From contig DHHZ01000024.1 of NCBI GenBank assembly GCA_002403515.1, positions 1,203-11,219 on the forward strand: DNA of 10,017 bases, in the 5' to 3' direction. Positions 1 through 6,776 of this stretch are shown piece after piece (position 1 is the stretch's first letter; each line of letters begins with the position of its first letter). Both the position numbers and the translations under genes were made by a program. The stretch comes from Legionellales bacterium UBA4759 (GTDB lineage Bacteria; Pseudomonadota; Gammaproteobacteria; Legionellales; Legionellaceae). The notes beneath the pieces are model-generated. The model was not told the origin of the DNA and made no database searches. It worked only from the letters and a program-made list of their open reading frames with translations.

Positions 1-309
1 TATGTTTTAGCCACCAATCAAACTCATTTGGTGCGTGATTTTGTAAGTCTGGCATTTTCTGCTGTGGATATTGAATTAGCCTGGTCTGGTCAAGAGCAAG
101 ATGAAGTAGGTATTAATGTGAAAACTGGTAAACCAGTTGTTAAAGTTGATCCGAAATTTTATCGACCAGCTGAAGTGGATTTGTTGATTGGTAACCCTGA
201 GCGTGCAAAATCTCAAATGGGTTGGGAAGCAAAAACTTCTTTAGATGAATTATGCATGATGATGGTTCAAGCTGATATTCGTCGAAATGAGTTGGATATT
301 TCTTTCTAA
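1..309 (+). CDS. gmd: GDP-mannose 4,6-dehydratase, C-terminal part (5' end outside window)
   Basis: This is the last 102 residues of Gmd, the NADP-dependent cytoplasmic enzyme that converts GDP-mannose to GDP-4-keto-6-deoxymannose, the precursor of GDP-L-fucose and related sugars. The frame is open from base 1, reading YVLATNQTHLVRDFV, so the TTG at 28 is an internal codon and not a start. The recognisable family signature is the C-terminal stretch VDPKFYRPAEVDLLIGNP followed by AKSQMGWEAKTSLDEL, which matches the end of short-chain dehydrogenase/reductase-type Gmd proteins, where the Arg of the FRP/YRP segment contacts the nucleotide sugar. The catalytic YxxxK and the Rossmann glycine motif lie upstream of the window. 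The TAA stop (307-309) overlaps the ATG of the next gene by one base. With fcl two genes downstream it completes the GDP-L-fucose route. Confidence 0.93.
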   Translation, partial: YVLATNQTHLVRDFVSLAFSAVDIELAWSGQEQDEVGINVKTGKPVVKVDPKFYRPAEVDLLIGNPERAKSQMGWEAKTSLDELCMMMVQADIRRNELDISF

Positions 310-1436
310 TGTTAAAGGTTGGATTTGGCCTTGGCTTTTTAGCCAAAGGCCTTCAAAAAAATCATGTGGATGGAATTGGTGTATATAGTCGAGAACTTTA
401 TCATGCACTTCTTCCTCAACCTATTGAATTGTTGCCTTATGTCTATGGTCAAAATGATGCAATAACTTTTGCAAAAACAAATCCGCTACATTCATCTTTC
501 ATTAAGCATGTTATTGAATCTCAATTTTTTAAAAAAAAAATTGAGTGCGTTTCTGAAGGTTTCAAACCCGATATTATTCACGCCCCCGATCATCTGATTC
601 CTCGTGTAAAAAATATTCCTGTGATAGCAACCGTTATGGATTTAATTCCTTTCATTCACCCAGAATGGACAAGGGGACGGTTTAGAAATATAAAAAATCA
701 TTTATTTAAAAATACGATTTTAGGTGCTGACCACATCATTACCATTTCTGAATACAGTAAAAATGATTTGATGAAGTATTTTAATATTCCTGAAGAAAAA
801 ATTTCTGTGACTTATCTTGGGGTGAATCCTGAATTTTATCAGCCCTTTTCTGATGAAGACAAAAATAAAGTATTAAAAAAATTAAAACTTGAGCCGGGAT
901 TTTTTCTTTTTGTAGGTACCTTGCAAAGGCGTAAAAATCTAGAGGCAGCATTAGATGCGCATGCTTTGTTATCTAATCAAGACAGGAAGTTGCATCCTTT
1001 GGTGATTGTGGGTAATGCGGGATGGGCAAGCCAAGAATTATTAGGCCAAATTGAAAAAGATGAACAGGAAGGGTTTGTACGTTGGTTAAAATATTTACCC
1101 AATCATGAGGTCAAGTGTTTGTTACAGTCAGCACTATCTTTAGTTTATGTCTCTTTGTATGAAGGTTTTGGTTTGCCGATATTGGAAGCATTTGCGAGTG
1201 GAACTCCTGTGATAACCTCCAATGTATCGTCTATTCCTGAAGTCGCCGGTGATGCTGCGATCATGGTCTGTCCAAATGATATCGATGAAATTCAAGCGAG
1301 TATGCAAAGATTAATTGCCTCAAAAGATGCTCGAGAAAGTTTGATTGCTCAAGGTTTAATAAAAGCCCAAGAATTCAGTTGGGAAAATTGTGCAAAATCA
1401 ACGATAAAGGCCTATCAAAAGCTATTGAAGGCGTAG
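309..1436 (+). CDS. GT-B fold glycosyltransferase, family 4
   Basis: This is a 375-residue retaining glycosyltransferase that probably adds a sugar from a nucleotide-sugar donor to a lipid-linked oligosaccharide at the cytoplasmic face of the membrane. The N-terminal acceptor domain runs to about residue 190, with the glycine-containing DGIGVYSRELYHAL near residues 21-34 and IITISEYSK at 143-151. The C-terminal Rossmann domain follows, with FVGTLQRRKN at 201-210 (the Arg/Lys pair that binds donor phosphate) and the EX7E motif EGFGLPILE with E285 and E293. SNVSSIPEVAGDAA at 304-317 is typical of mannosyltransferase-like GT4 enzymes, but the donor cannot be read from sequence. The length is normal for the family. 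The ATG overlaps the gmd stop (TAATG) and no Shine-Dalgarno is visible, so translation probably depends on re-initiation from gmd. It contains a T6-A10 tract at codons 73-78 and a hairpin just after the start. It resembles the minus-strand GT4 at 7295-8413. Confidence 0.93.
   Translation: MLKVGFGLGFLAKGLQKNHVDGIGVYSRELYHALLPQPIELLPYVYGQNDAITFAKTNPLHSSFIKHVIESQFFKKKIECVSEGFKPDIIHAPDHLIPRVKNIPVIATVMDLIPFIHPEWTRGRFRNIKNHLFKNTILGADHIITISEYSKNDLMKYFNIPEEKISVTYLGVNPEFYQPFSDEDKNKVLKKLKLEPGFFLFVGTLQRRKNLEAALDAHALLSNQDRKLHPLVIVGNAGWASQELLGQIEKDEQEGFVRWLKYLPNHEVKCLLQSALSLVYVSLYEGFGLPILEAFASGTPVITSNVSSIPEVAGDAAIMVCPNDIDEIQASMQRLIASKDARESLIAQGLIKAQEFSWENCAKSTIKAYQKLLKA
327..351 (+). other. Strong RNA hairpin just inside the GT4 coding sequence
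   Basis: GGCCTTGGCT (327-336), a TTTT loop (337-340) and AGCCAA-A-GGCC (341-351) form a ten-base-pair, GC-rich stem with one bulged A. It lies 18 bases after the ATG at 309. No U-tract follows (the next bases are TTCAAAAAA), so it is not a standard intrinsic terminator. Its position at the front of a gene without a ribosome binding site suggests a possible effect on translational coupling, which is inference. Confidence 0.6.
520..545 (+). repeat. Perfect inverted repeat containing a T6-A10 tract
   Basis: CTCAATTTTTT (520-530) and AAAAAATTGAG (535-545) are exact reverse complements separated by four A. The centre is six T followed by ten consecutive A (531-540), inside codons 73-78 (Phe-Phe-Lys-Lys-Lys-Ile) of the GT4 gene. 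It is the longest homopolymer noticed in the window. A one-base gain gives an immediate TGA, and a one-base loss gives a TGA after residue 95. Confidence 0.75.
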
Positions 1437-1458
1437 TGTAAGCTATCAAATAATGCTA

Positions 1459-1475
1459 GGATTGGTATATAAATT
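1459..1475 (+). promoter_or_regulatory. Weak candidate extended -10 element upstream of fcl
   Basis: TGGTATATA (1463-1471) resembles an extended -10 box (TGnTATAAT, four of six hexamer matches) in the 64-base gap between the GT4 stop and the preferred fcl start. No convincing -35 box lies upstream. If used, it would give a short leader ending in the fcl ribosome binding site. AT-rich sequence yields such matches by chance, so this is only a possibility. Confidence 0.22.
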
Positions 1476-1488
1476 AAATGGAATTCTT

Positions 1489-1494
1489 AAAGGA
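1489..1494 (+). promoter_or_regulatory. Ribosome binding site that sets the fcl start
   Basis: AAAGGA at 1489-1494 ends six bases before the GTG at 1501. The upstream in-frame ATG at 1453 has no purine-rich stretch at the right distance. This site therefore favours GTG 1501 as the true start of the GDP-L-fucose synthase gene. Confidence 0.75.
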
Positions 1495-1500
1495 TGTATC

Positions 1501-2448
1501 GTGAATAATAAAAAAATATTTATTGCAGGACACAATGGTATGGTCGGCTCTGCAATTCTAAGAAATTTAAAAGCCAAGGGATATTCTAATTTCATCACCG
1601 CATCCAGACAAGAACTTGATTTATGTATTCAAGCCGATGTCTATCAATTCTTAAAAAAACACCAACCTGAATATATTTTTATTGCTGCAGCAAAAGTAGG
1701 AGGCATTCACGCCAATAACGTATATCGTGCAGAATTTATCTATCAGAATTTAATGGTGCAAAACAATATCATTCATGCGGCTTGGCAATTGGGTATCGAA
1801 AAATTACTATTTTTAGGTTCTAGTTGTATTTATCCAAGAGAGTGTCCTCAACCCATTCATGAAGATTATTTATTAACAGGTCCTTTAGAACCCACCAATG
1901 AACCCTATGCGATTGCAAAAATTGCCGGGGTGAAAATGTGCGAGAGTTATAATCGACAATATGGCATGCAGTATATCAGTGTCATGCCTACAAACCTTTA
2001 TGGTCCAAATGATAACTATAATTTAAATACTTCTCATGTTGTGCCTGCATTAATTCGTAAATGTCATGAGGCCAAATTAAACAAGTCTCCTGAAGTTATG
2101 ATTTGGGGAAGTGGTCAACCCAGACGTGAATTTTTATATGTGGATGATATGGCTGATGCTTGTGTGCGTTTGATGGAAGGAAATCCAGAACATGCGTTAT
2201 ACAATATTGGTATGGGTGAAGATTTAACTATTCGGGAATTGGCTCAAACCATTGCCAAAGTTGTGGCTTATGAAGGGCAATTAAAATTTGATACTTCAAA
2301 ACCTGATGGCACTCCTCAAAAATTATTGAATATTGATAGAATTAAAGAATTTGGTTGGCATCCAACCACCACTTTAGAGCAAGGACTTGAAAAAGCCTAC
2401 GCAGATTTTTTAACTAAAGGAATTTTGATATCTGAAAATGCCATTTAA
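1501..2448 (+). CDS. fcl: GDP-L-fucose synthase
   Basis: This is a 315-residue epimerase/reductase (also called wcaG, GMER) that turns GDP-4-keto-6-deoxymannose into GDP-L-fucose with NADPH in the cytoplasm. It directly follows Gmd in the pathway. The Rossmann glycine motif GHNGMVGS comes a few residues after the start. GSSCIYP carries the catalytic Ser and Cys, EPYAIAK holds the Tyr/Lys dyad (YxxxK), and NTSHVVPALI has the catalytic His expected for this family. RREFLYVDDMADA and the C-terminal DGTPQKLLN are also typical. I chose the GTG at 1501 because AAAGGA lies six bases upstream and because family members begin only a few residues before the Rossmann strand. The longer reading from ATG 1453 would add 16 residues with no ribosome binding site. 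These catalytic residues and the SCIYPRECPQPIHED stretch separate it from GDP-rhamnose-forming RMD enzymes. Confidence 0.95.
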   Translation: MNNKKIFIAGHNGMVGSAILRNLKAKGYSNFITASRQELDLCIQADVYQFLKKHQPEYIFIAAAKVGGIHANNVYRAEFIYQNLMVQNNIIHAAWQLGIEKLLFLGSSCIYPRECPQPIHEDYLLTGPLEPTNEPYAIAKIAGVKMCESYNRQYGMQYISVMPTNLYGPNDNYNLNTSHVVPALIRKCHEAKLNKSPEVMIWGSGQPRREFLYVDDMADACVRLMEGNPEHALYNIGMGEDLTIRELAQTIAKVVAYEGQLKFDTSKPDGTPQKLLNIDRIKEFGWHPTTTLEQGLEKAYADFLTKGILISENAI

Positions 2449-2456
2449 GGACAAGT

Positions 2457-3416
2457 ATGGAAATATGTTGGTGTGGTCAAAAAAAACTTGAAAATTTTAG
2501 TTCAGATTATTTAGTGTGTAGAAGTTGTCAAACATTGGTTTCTAAATTTGATAGTCTATCTGAATTAGAAAAAGTGGATAATGATGAAAGTGATTTTTAT
2601 GGAATGCAATATTGGTTAGAAGGAAGTAAGGAATTTCCTGATATCCACGCACGTTCAAGAAGTGATTTGAGTGAACGAAATCTTCATTGGCTGAAGTTTC
2701 TTCTCCAATTTAAATTACCACCTGCAAAAATTTTAGAAATTGGTTGTGCTCATGGGAGTTTTTTAGGCCTTCTAAAACATATTGGCTTTGATTGTTATGG
2801 TATGGAAATGAGCCCTTGGGTTATGGAATATGCGCGTAAAACTTTTGATATAACAATGTATCCAGCACCTATCGAAAATGCCAAACTTGAAGGTAATCAG
2901 TTTGATATGATAGTCATGATGGATGTAGTTGAACATCTTAGTGACCCCGCAGGTACTTTGCAAAAATGTATTGAACACTTATCACCTGATGGTGTTTTTT
3001 TAATTCAAGTTCCATGTTTTCCAAATCATTTACCGCCTGAAAAAATATTAAATAACCAACATCCCTTTGAACAAATGATGATCCCTAATGAACATTTGTA
3101 TTTGTTTAGTCAAGAAAGTATAGAAAAGTTATTTAAAAATTTAGGATTTAGTTATATTGAATATTTGCCTGCAATATTTTCACATTATGATATGTTTTTA
3201 GTAATCAGCAGAAAACCTTTGAAAAAAAATACATCCATAGAAATTGATGCGTTTTTACAAACAAATATCAATGGACGAGTTATACAAGCACTCCTGGATT
3301 TAAGAGAAATCGAACAAAAAAATGTTCAAAATTACATTAATCTTTCTAATGCCACTAAAAGTTGGAAGTGGAATTTAAAAAATCTTTTTAGAATAACATT
3401 AAGCAAATTTAAATGA
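2457..3416 (+). CDS. SAM-dependent methyltransferase with N-terminal Cys4 motif
   Basis: This is a 319-residue class I methyltransferase, probably acting on a sugar or glycan intermediate given its place between fcl and a glycosyltransferase gene. The first 25 residues hold two cysteine pairs, CWC (C4, C6) and CRSC (C21, C24), a likely small zinc ribbon. The Rossmann core begins with motif I, ILEIGCAHGSFL, near residues 92-103. The acidic ribose-binding position is in GMEMS (115-119), and motif IV-like MMDVVEHLSDP lies at 154-164. NEHLYLFSQESIEKLF at 211-226 is characteristic of Methyltransf_23-type proteins. The region after about residue 245 is lysine- and asparagine-rich and not recognisable. 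AAGGA (2447-2451) lies five bases before the ATG and overlaps the fcl stop. The 3' end overlaps the next gene by four bases (ATGA). Whether it makes an O-, N- or C-methyl product cannot be told. Confidence 0.88.
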   Translation: MEICWCGQKKLENFSSDYLVCRSCQTLVSKFDSLSELEKVDNDESDFYGMQYWLEGSKEFPDIHARSRSDLSERNLHWLKFLLQFKLPPAKILEIGCAHGSFLGLLKHIGFDCYGMEMSPWVMEYARKTFDITMYPAPIENAKLEGNQFDMIVMMDVVEHLSDPAGTLQKCIEHLSPDGVFLIQVPCFPNHLPPEKILNNQHPFEQMMIPNEHLYLFSQESIEKLFKNLGFSYIEYLPAIFSHYDMFLVISRKPLKKNTSIEIDAFLQTNINGRVIQALLDLREIEQKNVQNYINLSNATKSWKWNLKNLFRITLSKFK

Positions 3417-4642
3417 ACAAATTTATGCCCTATAAAAATATTTTAGTTGATTTACTTCCTGTTTTACCAGGTGGTTTAAATGGGGGCGCTAAAGTGATGG
3501 TTTTGGATTTATTAAAAACCATGTGTCAATTAGCGCCTGAGACTCAATGGACTTTGCTAATACAACCTGGTGTAGAGCAAGATTTATCAGCTTTAAATTT
3601 ACCCAATGTTAATTTTTATAAAATTTCAAAGTCACCTTTTTCTTTGAGTTACCGATTTCCTTTATTGCTTCTAAATAAAATGAGGCAACATTTATCTCTG
3701 CCCAATTTTATTTATGGGAAATTGTTTAAACAGTTAGAATGGCTTCGTATACATACAACCCCTAAATTAAAAGGGGTTGTCTATGATTTATTATTTTGTC
3801 CTTTTACTGATCCTGTTTTTCATCAAAAAAATATTCCGACAGTCTCAATTATTTATGATTTACAATATTTAAGTTATCCCATGTTTTTTAGTTTTGATGA
3901 ATTATTACATCGCAATCAAGTGATTAAGCATGCTTGCTCCAAAGCATCAAAATTGGTTGCAATCTCTGATTATTCCAAAAATAGAACCTTGGAAACTCAA
4001 AAGCTTTCAGAAAATAAAATCAAGGCAATTCCTATTAGTTTAAGTAAGCGGCTCGAGGACAAATTAAATCCAAGCAAGACGCTGGAAAAGTATCAACTGA
4101 TAGCGCAAAAATATTTGATATATCCTGCAAATTTTTGGAAGCATAAAAATCATGAAATGTTGCTATTGGCATTTCAGCAAGCCATTAGAGAAGCAAACCT
4201 CGATATCAAATTAGTATTAACAGGTGCGCCTTGTGAACGGCAAAAATTTTTAAAAAATGCAGTAGAAAAACAAGGGTTATCAGACCGTGTGATTTTTCTG
4301 GATTATGTTTCAAATGATGAATTGGCCTCTTTGTTAAAAAATAGTTTGGCGTTGATTTTCCCTTCATTGTATGAAGGCTTTGGTATGCCAATTGTTGAAG
4401 CCATGGCATTGGGTGTGCCCGTGCTCTGTAGTAATGTGACGTCTTTGCCAGAAGTTGCTGGGGATGCTGCTATTTTATTTACACCACAAAGCTTAGACAG
4501 TATGAAAAAAGCCATCATGGAAGTCTATGAAAATCATTCGCAAAGAGAAGAAATGATTCATAAAGGCTATCAACAAGCAAAACAATTTTCAGATGTGCAT
4601 CAAATGGCTAAAGATTATTTAGATGTTTTGGAAAGTGTTTGA
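3413..4642 (+). CDS. GT-B fold glycosyltransferase, family 4
   Basis: This is a 409-residue retaining glycosyltransferase, the second GT4 enzyme of the operon. The N-terminal domain opens with a glycine-rich segment, PGGLNGGAK at 19-27, followed by IIYDLQYLSYP at 146-156 and LVAISDYSKN at 181-190, a pattern common in GT4 acceptor domains. The donor domain has YPANFWKHKNHEML (237-250) in place of the usual GxxxxxKN strand, and the EX7E motif EGFGMPIVE with E321 and E329. SNVTSLPEVAGDAA at 340-353 then follows. It is somewhat longer than the other two GT4 proteins here and differs most in its N-terminal half, so it probably uses a different acceptor. The ATG overlaps the methyltransferase stop (ATGA), which indicates translational coupling. 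An ATG four codons later (3425) is an alternative start. The donor sugar is unknown. Confidence 0.92.
   Translation: MNKFMPYKNILVDLLPVLPGGLNGGAKVMVLDLLKTMCQLAPETQWTLLIQPGVEQDLSALNLPNVNFYKISKSPFSLSYRFPLLLLNKMRQHLSLPNFIYGKLFKQLEWLRIHTTPKLKGVVYDLLFCPFTDPVFHQKNIPTVSIIYDLQYLSYPMFFSFDELLHRNQVIKHACSKASKLVAISDYSKNRTLETQKLSENKIKAIPISLSKRLEDKLNPSKTLEKYQLIAQKYLIYPANFWKHKNHEMLLLAFQQAIREANLDIKLVLTGAPCERQKFLKNAVEKQGLSDRVIFLDYVSNDELASLLKNSLALIFPSLYEGFGMPIVEAMALGVPVLCSNVTSLPEVAGDAAILFTPQSLDSMKKAIMEVYENHSQREEMIHKGYQQAKQFSDVHQMAKDYLDVLESV
3755..3780 (+). repeat. Nine-base-pair inverted repeat inside the second GT4 gene
   Basis: ACAACCCCT (3755-3763) and AGGGGTTGT (3772-3780) are perfect reverse complements with an eight-base A/T loop. 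The GC core stands out against the AT-rich surroundings. The bases after it are T-rich (CTATGATTTATTATTTTG) but lack a clean U-tract, so it is a poor intrinsic terminator. It lies about 340 bases into the coding sequence. Confidence 0.55.
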
Positions 4643-4689
4643 TGCAATAAACAAACTCAGTCATGTAATTTTTTGTAACAGGGAAGGAT

Positions 4690-5901
4690 ATGTTAAAAAA
4701 CGAAACAATATTTGACTATGTTATCATTGGTGCTGGAATTGTTGGCATGAGTGTTGCCTCAGAGTTAATTAAAAGAAATTCAAAAGCCTCGATCGCTATA
4801 TTGGATAAAGAAATAGATTTAGGTAAACATGCCAGTGGTCGAAATAGTGGTGTATTGCATTGTGGCATATATTATCGTGATGATAGTTTAAAGGCAAAAG
4901 TTTGTGCAAAAGGTGCAGAGCTCATGAAAGCTTTTGCAAAAGAACATAATATCCCACTGATTAATGGCGGAAAAGTCATTGTGCCAGCATCGGAAAAACA
5001 TGCGATAACAATGCACTCACTGATGAATAATGCTAAAAATAATGGTGTTACTGCCCATTGGATTGATGAAAAGCAACTATTGGAATTAGAGCCATTTGCT
5101 AAACCTGTTGAAAAAGCAATTTATTGTCCTGCAACGTCGGTGATTGATAACAAAGGCGTTTTATTTGCTCTAAAGAAATTATTGGTTGAAAAAGGAGTGA
5201 AGTTTTTTCATGACTGCAAGGTTATCAATATCCAAACATCTTCAAAGCAGTTAAATACTTCACAAGGCAATTTCAATTATCATTATTTGTTTAATTGTGC
5301 TGGTGCTTATGCAGATCATTTAGCAAAAATGGAAGGCCTTGCATTAAATTACACACTTCTTCCTTTTAAAGGAATCTATTATAAATTATCAGAAACTGCG
5401 GCTAAAAAAGTAAATTCTAATATTTATCCGGTACCTGATATTTCTACGCCATTTTTAGGCGTACATTTTACGCGCTCAGTTTATGGTGATGTATATGCAG
5501 GGCCTACAGCAATTCCTGTTTTGGGGCGCGAAAATTATCATCGTTTACAGGGTATCAATGTCAAGGAAACTTCTGATTTGGTGATGCAGTTGGTCAAATT
5601 AATGTGGACGAATCAGCACAATTTTAGAACTCTTGCTAAATCAGAAATAAAGAAATATAGCAAAAAAGTATTTTTTGAAAATGCAAAACAATTACTTCCA
5701 TCATTAGAGATAAATGATTTAATTTCTTGCTCTAAAGCAGGTATTCGTCCTCAACTTATGAACAAAGAAACAAGATCTTTGGAAATGGATTATATTTTTG
5801 AAAAAACAGATTCCTCTATTCATGTCTTAAATGCCATATCTCCGGCATTTACCAGTTCTTTTGCTTTTGCGGAAATGATAGTGGATGAGGCTGGTAATTA
5901 A
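4690..5901 (+). CDS. lhgO: FAD-dependent oxidoreductase, L-2-hydroxyglutarate oxidase (LhgO) type
   Basis: This is a 403-residue flavoprotein of the DAO/GlpD-like superfamily whose closest recognisable match is LhgO, the membrane-associated enzyme that oxidises L-2-hydroxyglutarate to 2-oxoglutarate and passes electrons to the respiratory chain. FDYVIIGAGIVGMS at 8-21 is the FAD-binding Rossmann motif, and AILDKE at 36-41 holds the acidic residue that contacts the FAD ribose. GRNSGVLHCGIYY at 50-62 is an LhgO signature. Near the C-terminus are KAGIRPQ and the AISPAFTSSFAFAEMIV segment, both typical of the family. The length is close to the usual 400-420. AGGG and AAGGA precede the ATG. In E. 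coli lhgO sits with csiD and gab genes, whereas here it lies between two glycosyltransferase genes. The substrate could therefore be a different 2-hydroxy acid, or a sugar-linked group. The family assignment is firm and the exact substrate is not. Confidence 0.85.
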   Translation: MLKNETIFDYVIIGAGIVGMSVASELIKRNSKASIAILDKEIDLGKHASGRNSGVLHCGIYYRDDSLKAKVCAKGAELMKAFAKEHNIPLINGGKVIVPASEKHAITMHSLMNNAKNNGVTAHWIDEKQLLELEPFAKPVEKAIYCPATSVIDNKGVLFALKKLLVEKGVKFFHDCKVINIQTSSKQLNTSQGNFNYHYLFNCAGAYADHLAKMEGLALNYTLLPFKGIYYKLSETAAKKVNSNIYPVPDISTPFLGVHFTRSVYGDVYAGPTAIPVLGRENYHRLQGINVKETSDLVMQLVKLMWTNQHNFRTLAKSEIKKYSKKVFFENAKQLLPSLEINDLISCSKAGIRPQLMNKETRSLEMDYIFEKTDSSIHVLNAISPAFTSSFAFAEMIVDEAGN

Positions 5902-5920
5902 AGATTTTTAGGAAATTCAA

Positions 5921-6775
5921 ATGAAATTAAGTATTGTGACACCTTCGTATCAACAAGGTCAGTTTATTGAGCGTACCATTCAAAGCGTTTTGAACCAAAA
6001 TTATCCGCACCTTGAATACTTGGTATTCGATGGTGGTAGTCAAGATGAAACGGTGGATGTTTTAAAAAAATATGCTACCAACGTGCAATGGGTATCAGAA
6101 AAAGACAAGGGGCAAGCCGATGCTGTCAATAAAGGCATACTGGCAAGCTCAGGTGATATCCTGGGGTGGCTGAATTCAGATGATGTGTATTACCCCGATG
6201 CTTTTGCTAAAGTGATGGATTTTTTTGAAAACAATCCGCATGTTGATATCGTCTATGGACTCGCTGATCACATTGGTCTAGATGATAAACCTTTTGAAGA
6301 ATACCCCACAGAAGCTTTTAATTTTGAACGTTTAAAAGATGTCTGTTTTATCTGCCAACCCACCGTTTTTTTCCGTAAAAGATTGTTTGAACAACATGGT
6401 TTGCTTCGTGAAGATTTAAATTATTGCATGGATTATGAGTTGTGGTTAAGACTTGCCAAGCAAGGTGTTCAGTTTGGCTTTATCAATGAAAAATTGGCAG
6501 GTTCTCGTTTTTACCAAGATACCAAAACCATGGGTGCCCGCAAAAAAGTTCATTATGAAATCAATGACATGATGAAAGAAACTTTTGGGAAAGTACCGGC
6601 ACGTTGGATAATCAATTATGCACATGTCGAATTAGAAAATAAAATTGATAGACAACGCGCACCTATAAAGTTTCGGATGCACTTAATAGCTCACTCCATT
6701 TGGTCAAGCTTTCATTGGAATCGACAGTTGGACAAGGACTTATATCCTATATTTTTATCTTGGGTAAAAAAATAA
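5921..6775 (+). CDS. GT-A fold glycosyltransferase, family 2
   Basis: This is a 284-residue glycosyltransferase of the GT2 family, which acts with a metal ion on nucleotide-sugar donors at the cytoplasmic membrane face. The N-terminus SIVTPSYQQGQFIERTIQSV is the classic first strand and helix. FDGGSQDET at 36-44 holds the nucleotide-binding acidic residue. KGQADAVNKG at 63-72 and LGWLNSDDVYYPDA at 81-94 follow, the latter with the NSDD form of the metal-binding DXD motif. CMDYELWLRLA at 169-179 contains the likely acidic base region. No transmembrane helix is seen, so it is a soluble or peripheral enzyme. AGGA (5910-5913) lies seven bases before the ATG, and the gap to the oxidoreductase is 19 bases. 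The next gene starts one base after the stop. The donor is unknown. The NSDD type is often found in O-antigen and exopolysaccharide clusters. Confidence 0.93.
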   Translation: MKLSIVTPSYQQGQFIERTIQSVLNQNYPHLEYLVFDGGSQDETVDVLKKYATNVQWVSEKDKGQADAVNKGILASSGDILGWLNSDDVYYPDAFAKVMDFFENNPHVDIVYGLADHIGLDDKPFEEYPTEAFNFERLKDVCFICQPTVFFRKRLFEQHGLLREDLNYCMDYELWLRLAKQGVQFGFINEKLAGSRFYQDTKTMGARKKVHYEINDMMKETFGKVPARWIINYAHVELENKIDRQRAPIKFRMHLIAHSIWSSFHWNRQLDKDLYPIFLSWVKK

Positions 6776-6776
6776 A

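Noticed and set aside
28..309. Complete 93-residue gene starting at TTG 28
   Set aside because: The frame is open back to base 1 and reads straight into Gmd sequence. TTG is an internal leucine codon of a truncated gene.
140..346. Minus-strand 68-residue reading frame
   Set aside because: It lies antisense to the gmd end and the GT4 start, has no family match and no ribosome binding site, and is a shadow frame.
2479..2486. Eight-A run near the start of the methyltransferase gene (another at 3222-3229)
   Set aside because: Runs of eight A occur repeatedly in this AT-rich sequence, and these two lack the length and surrounding repeat of the tract at 531-540.
2772..2978. Minus-strand 68-residue reading frame rich in His and Cys
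   Set aside because: It is antisense to the conserved core of the methyltransferase. Its composition reflects the opposite strand.
4206..4518. Two minus-strand reading frames of 67 and 71 residues
   Set aside because: Both are antisense to the GT4 donor domain, overlap each other and show no motif.
4643..4689. Possible terminator or promoter before the oxidoreductase gene
   Set aside because: The 47-base gap has a T6 run but no stem in front of it and no matched -35/-10 pair. Only the ribosome binding site is supported.
5333..5340. AAGGCCTT palindrome
   Set aside because: It is eight bases inside coding sequence, easily chance, with nothing around it.
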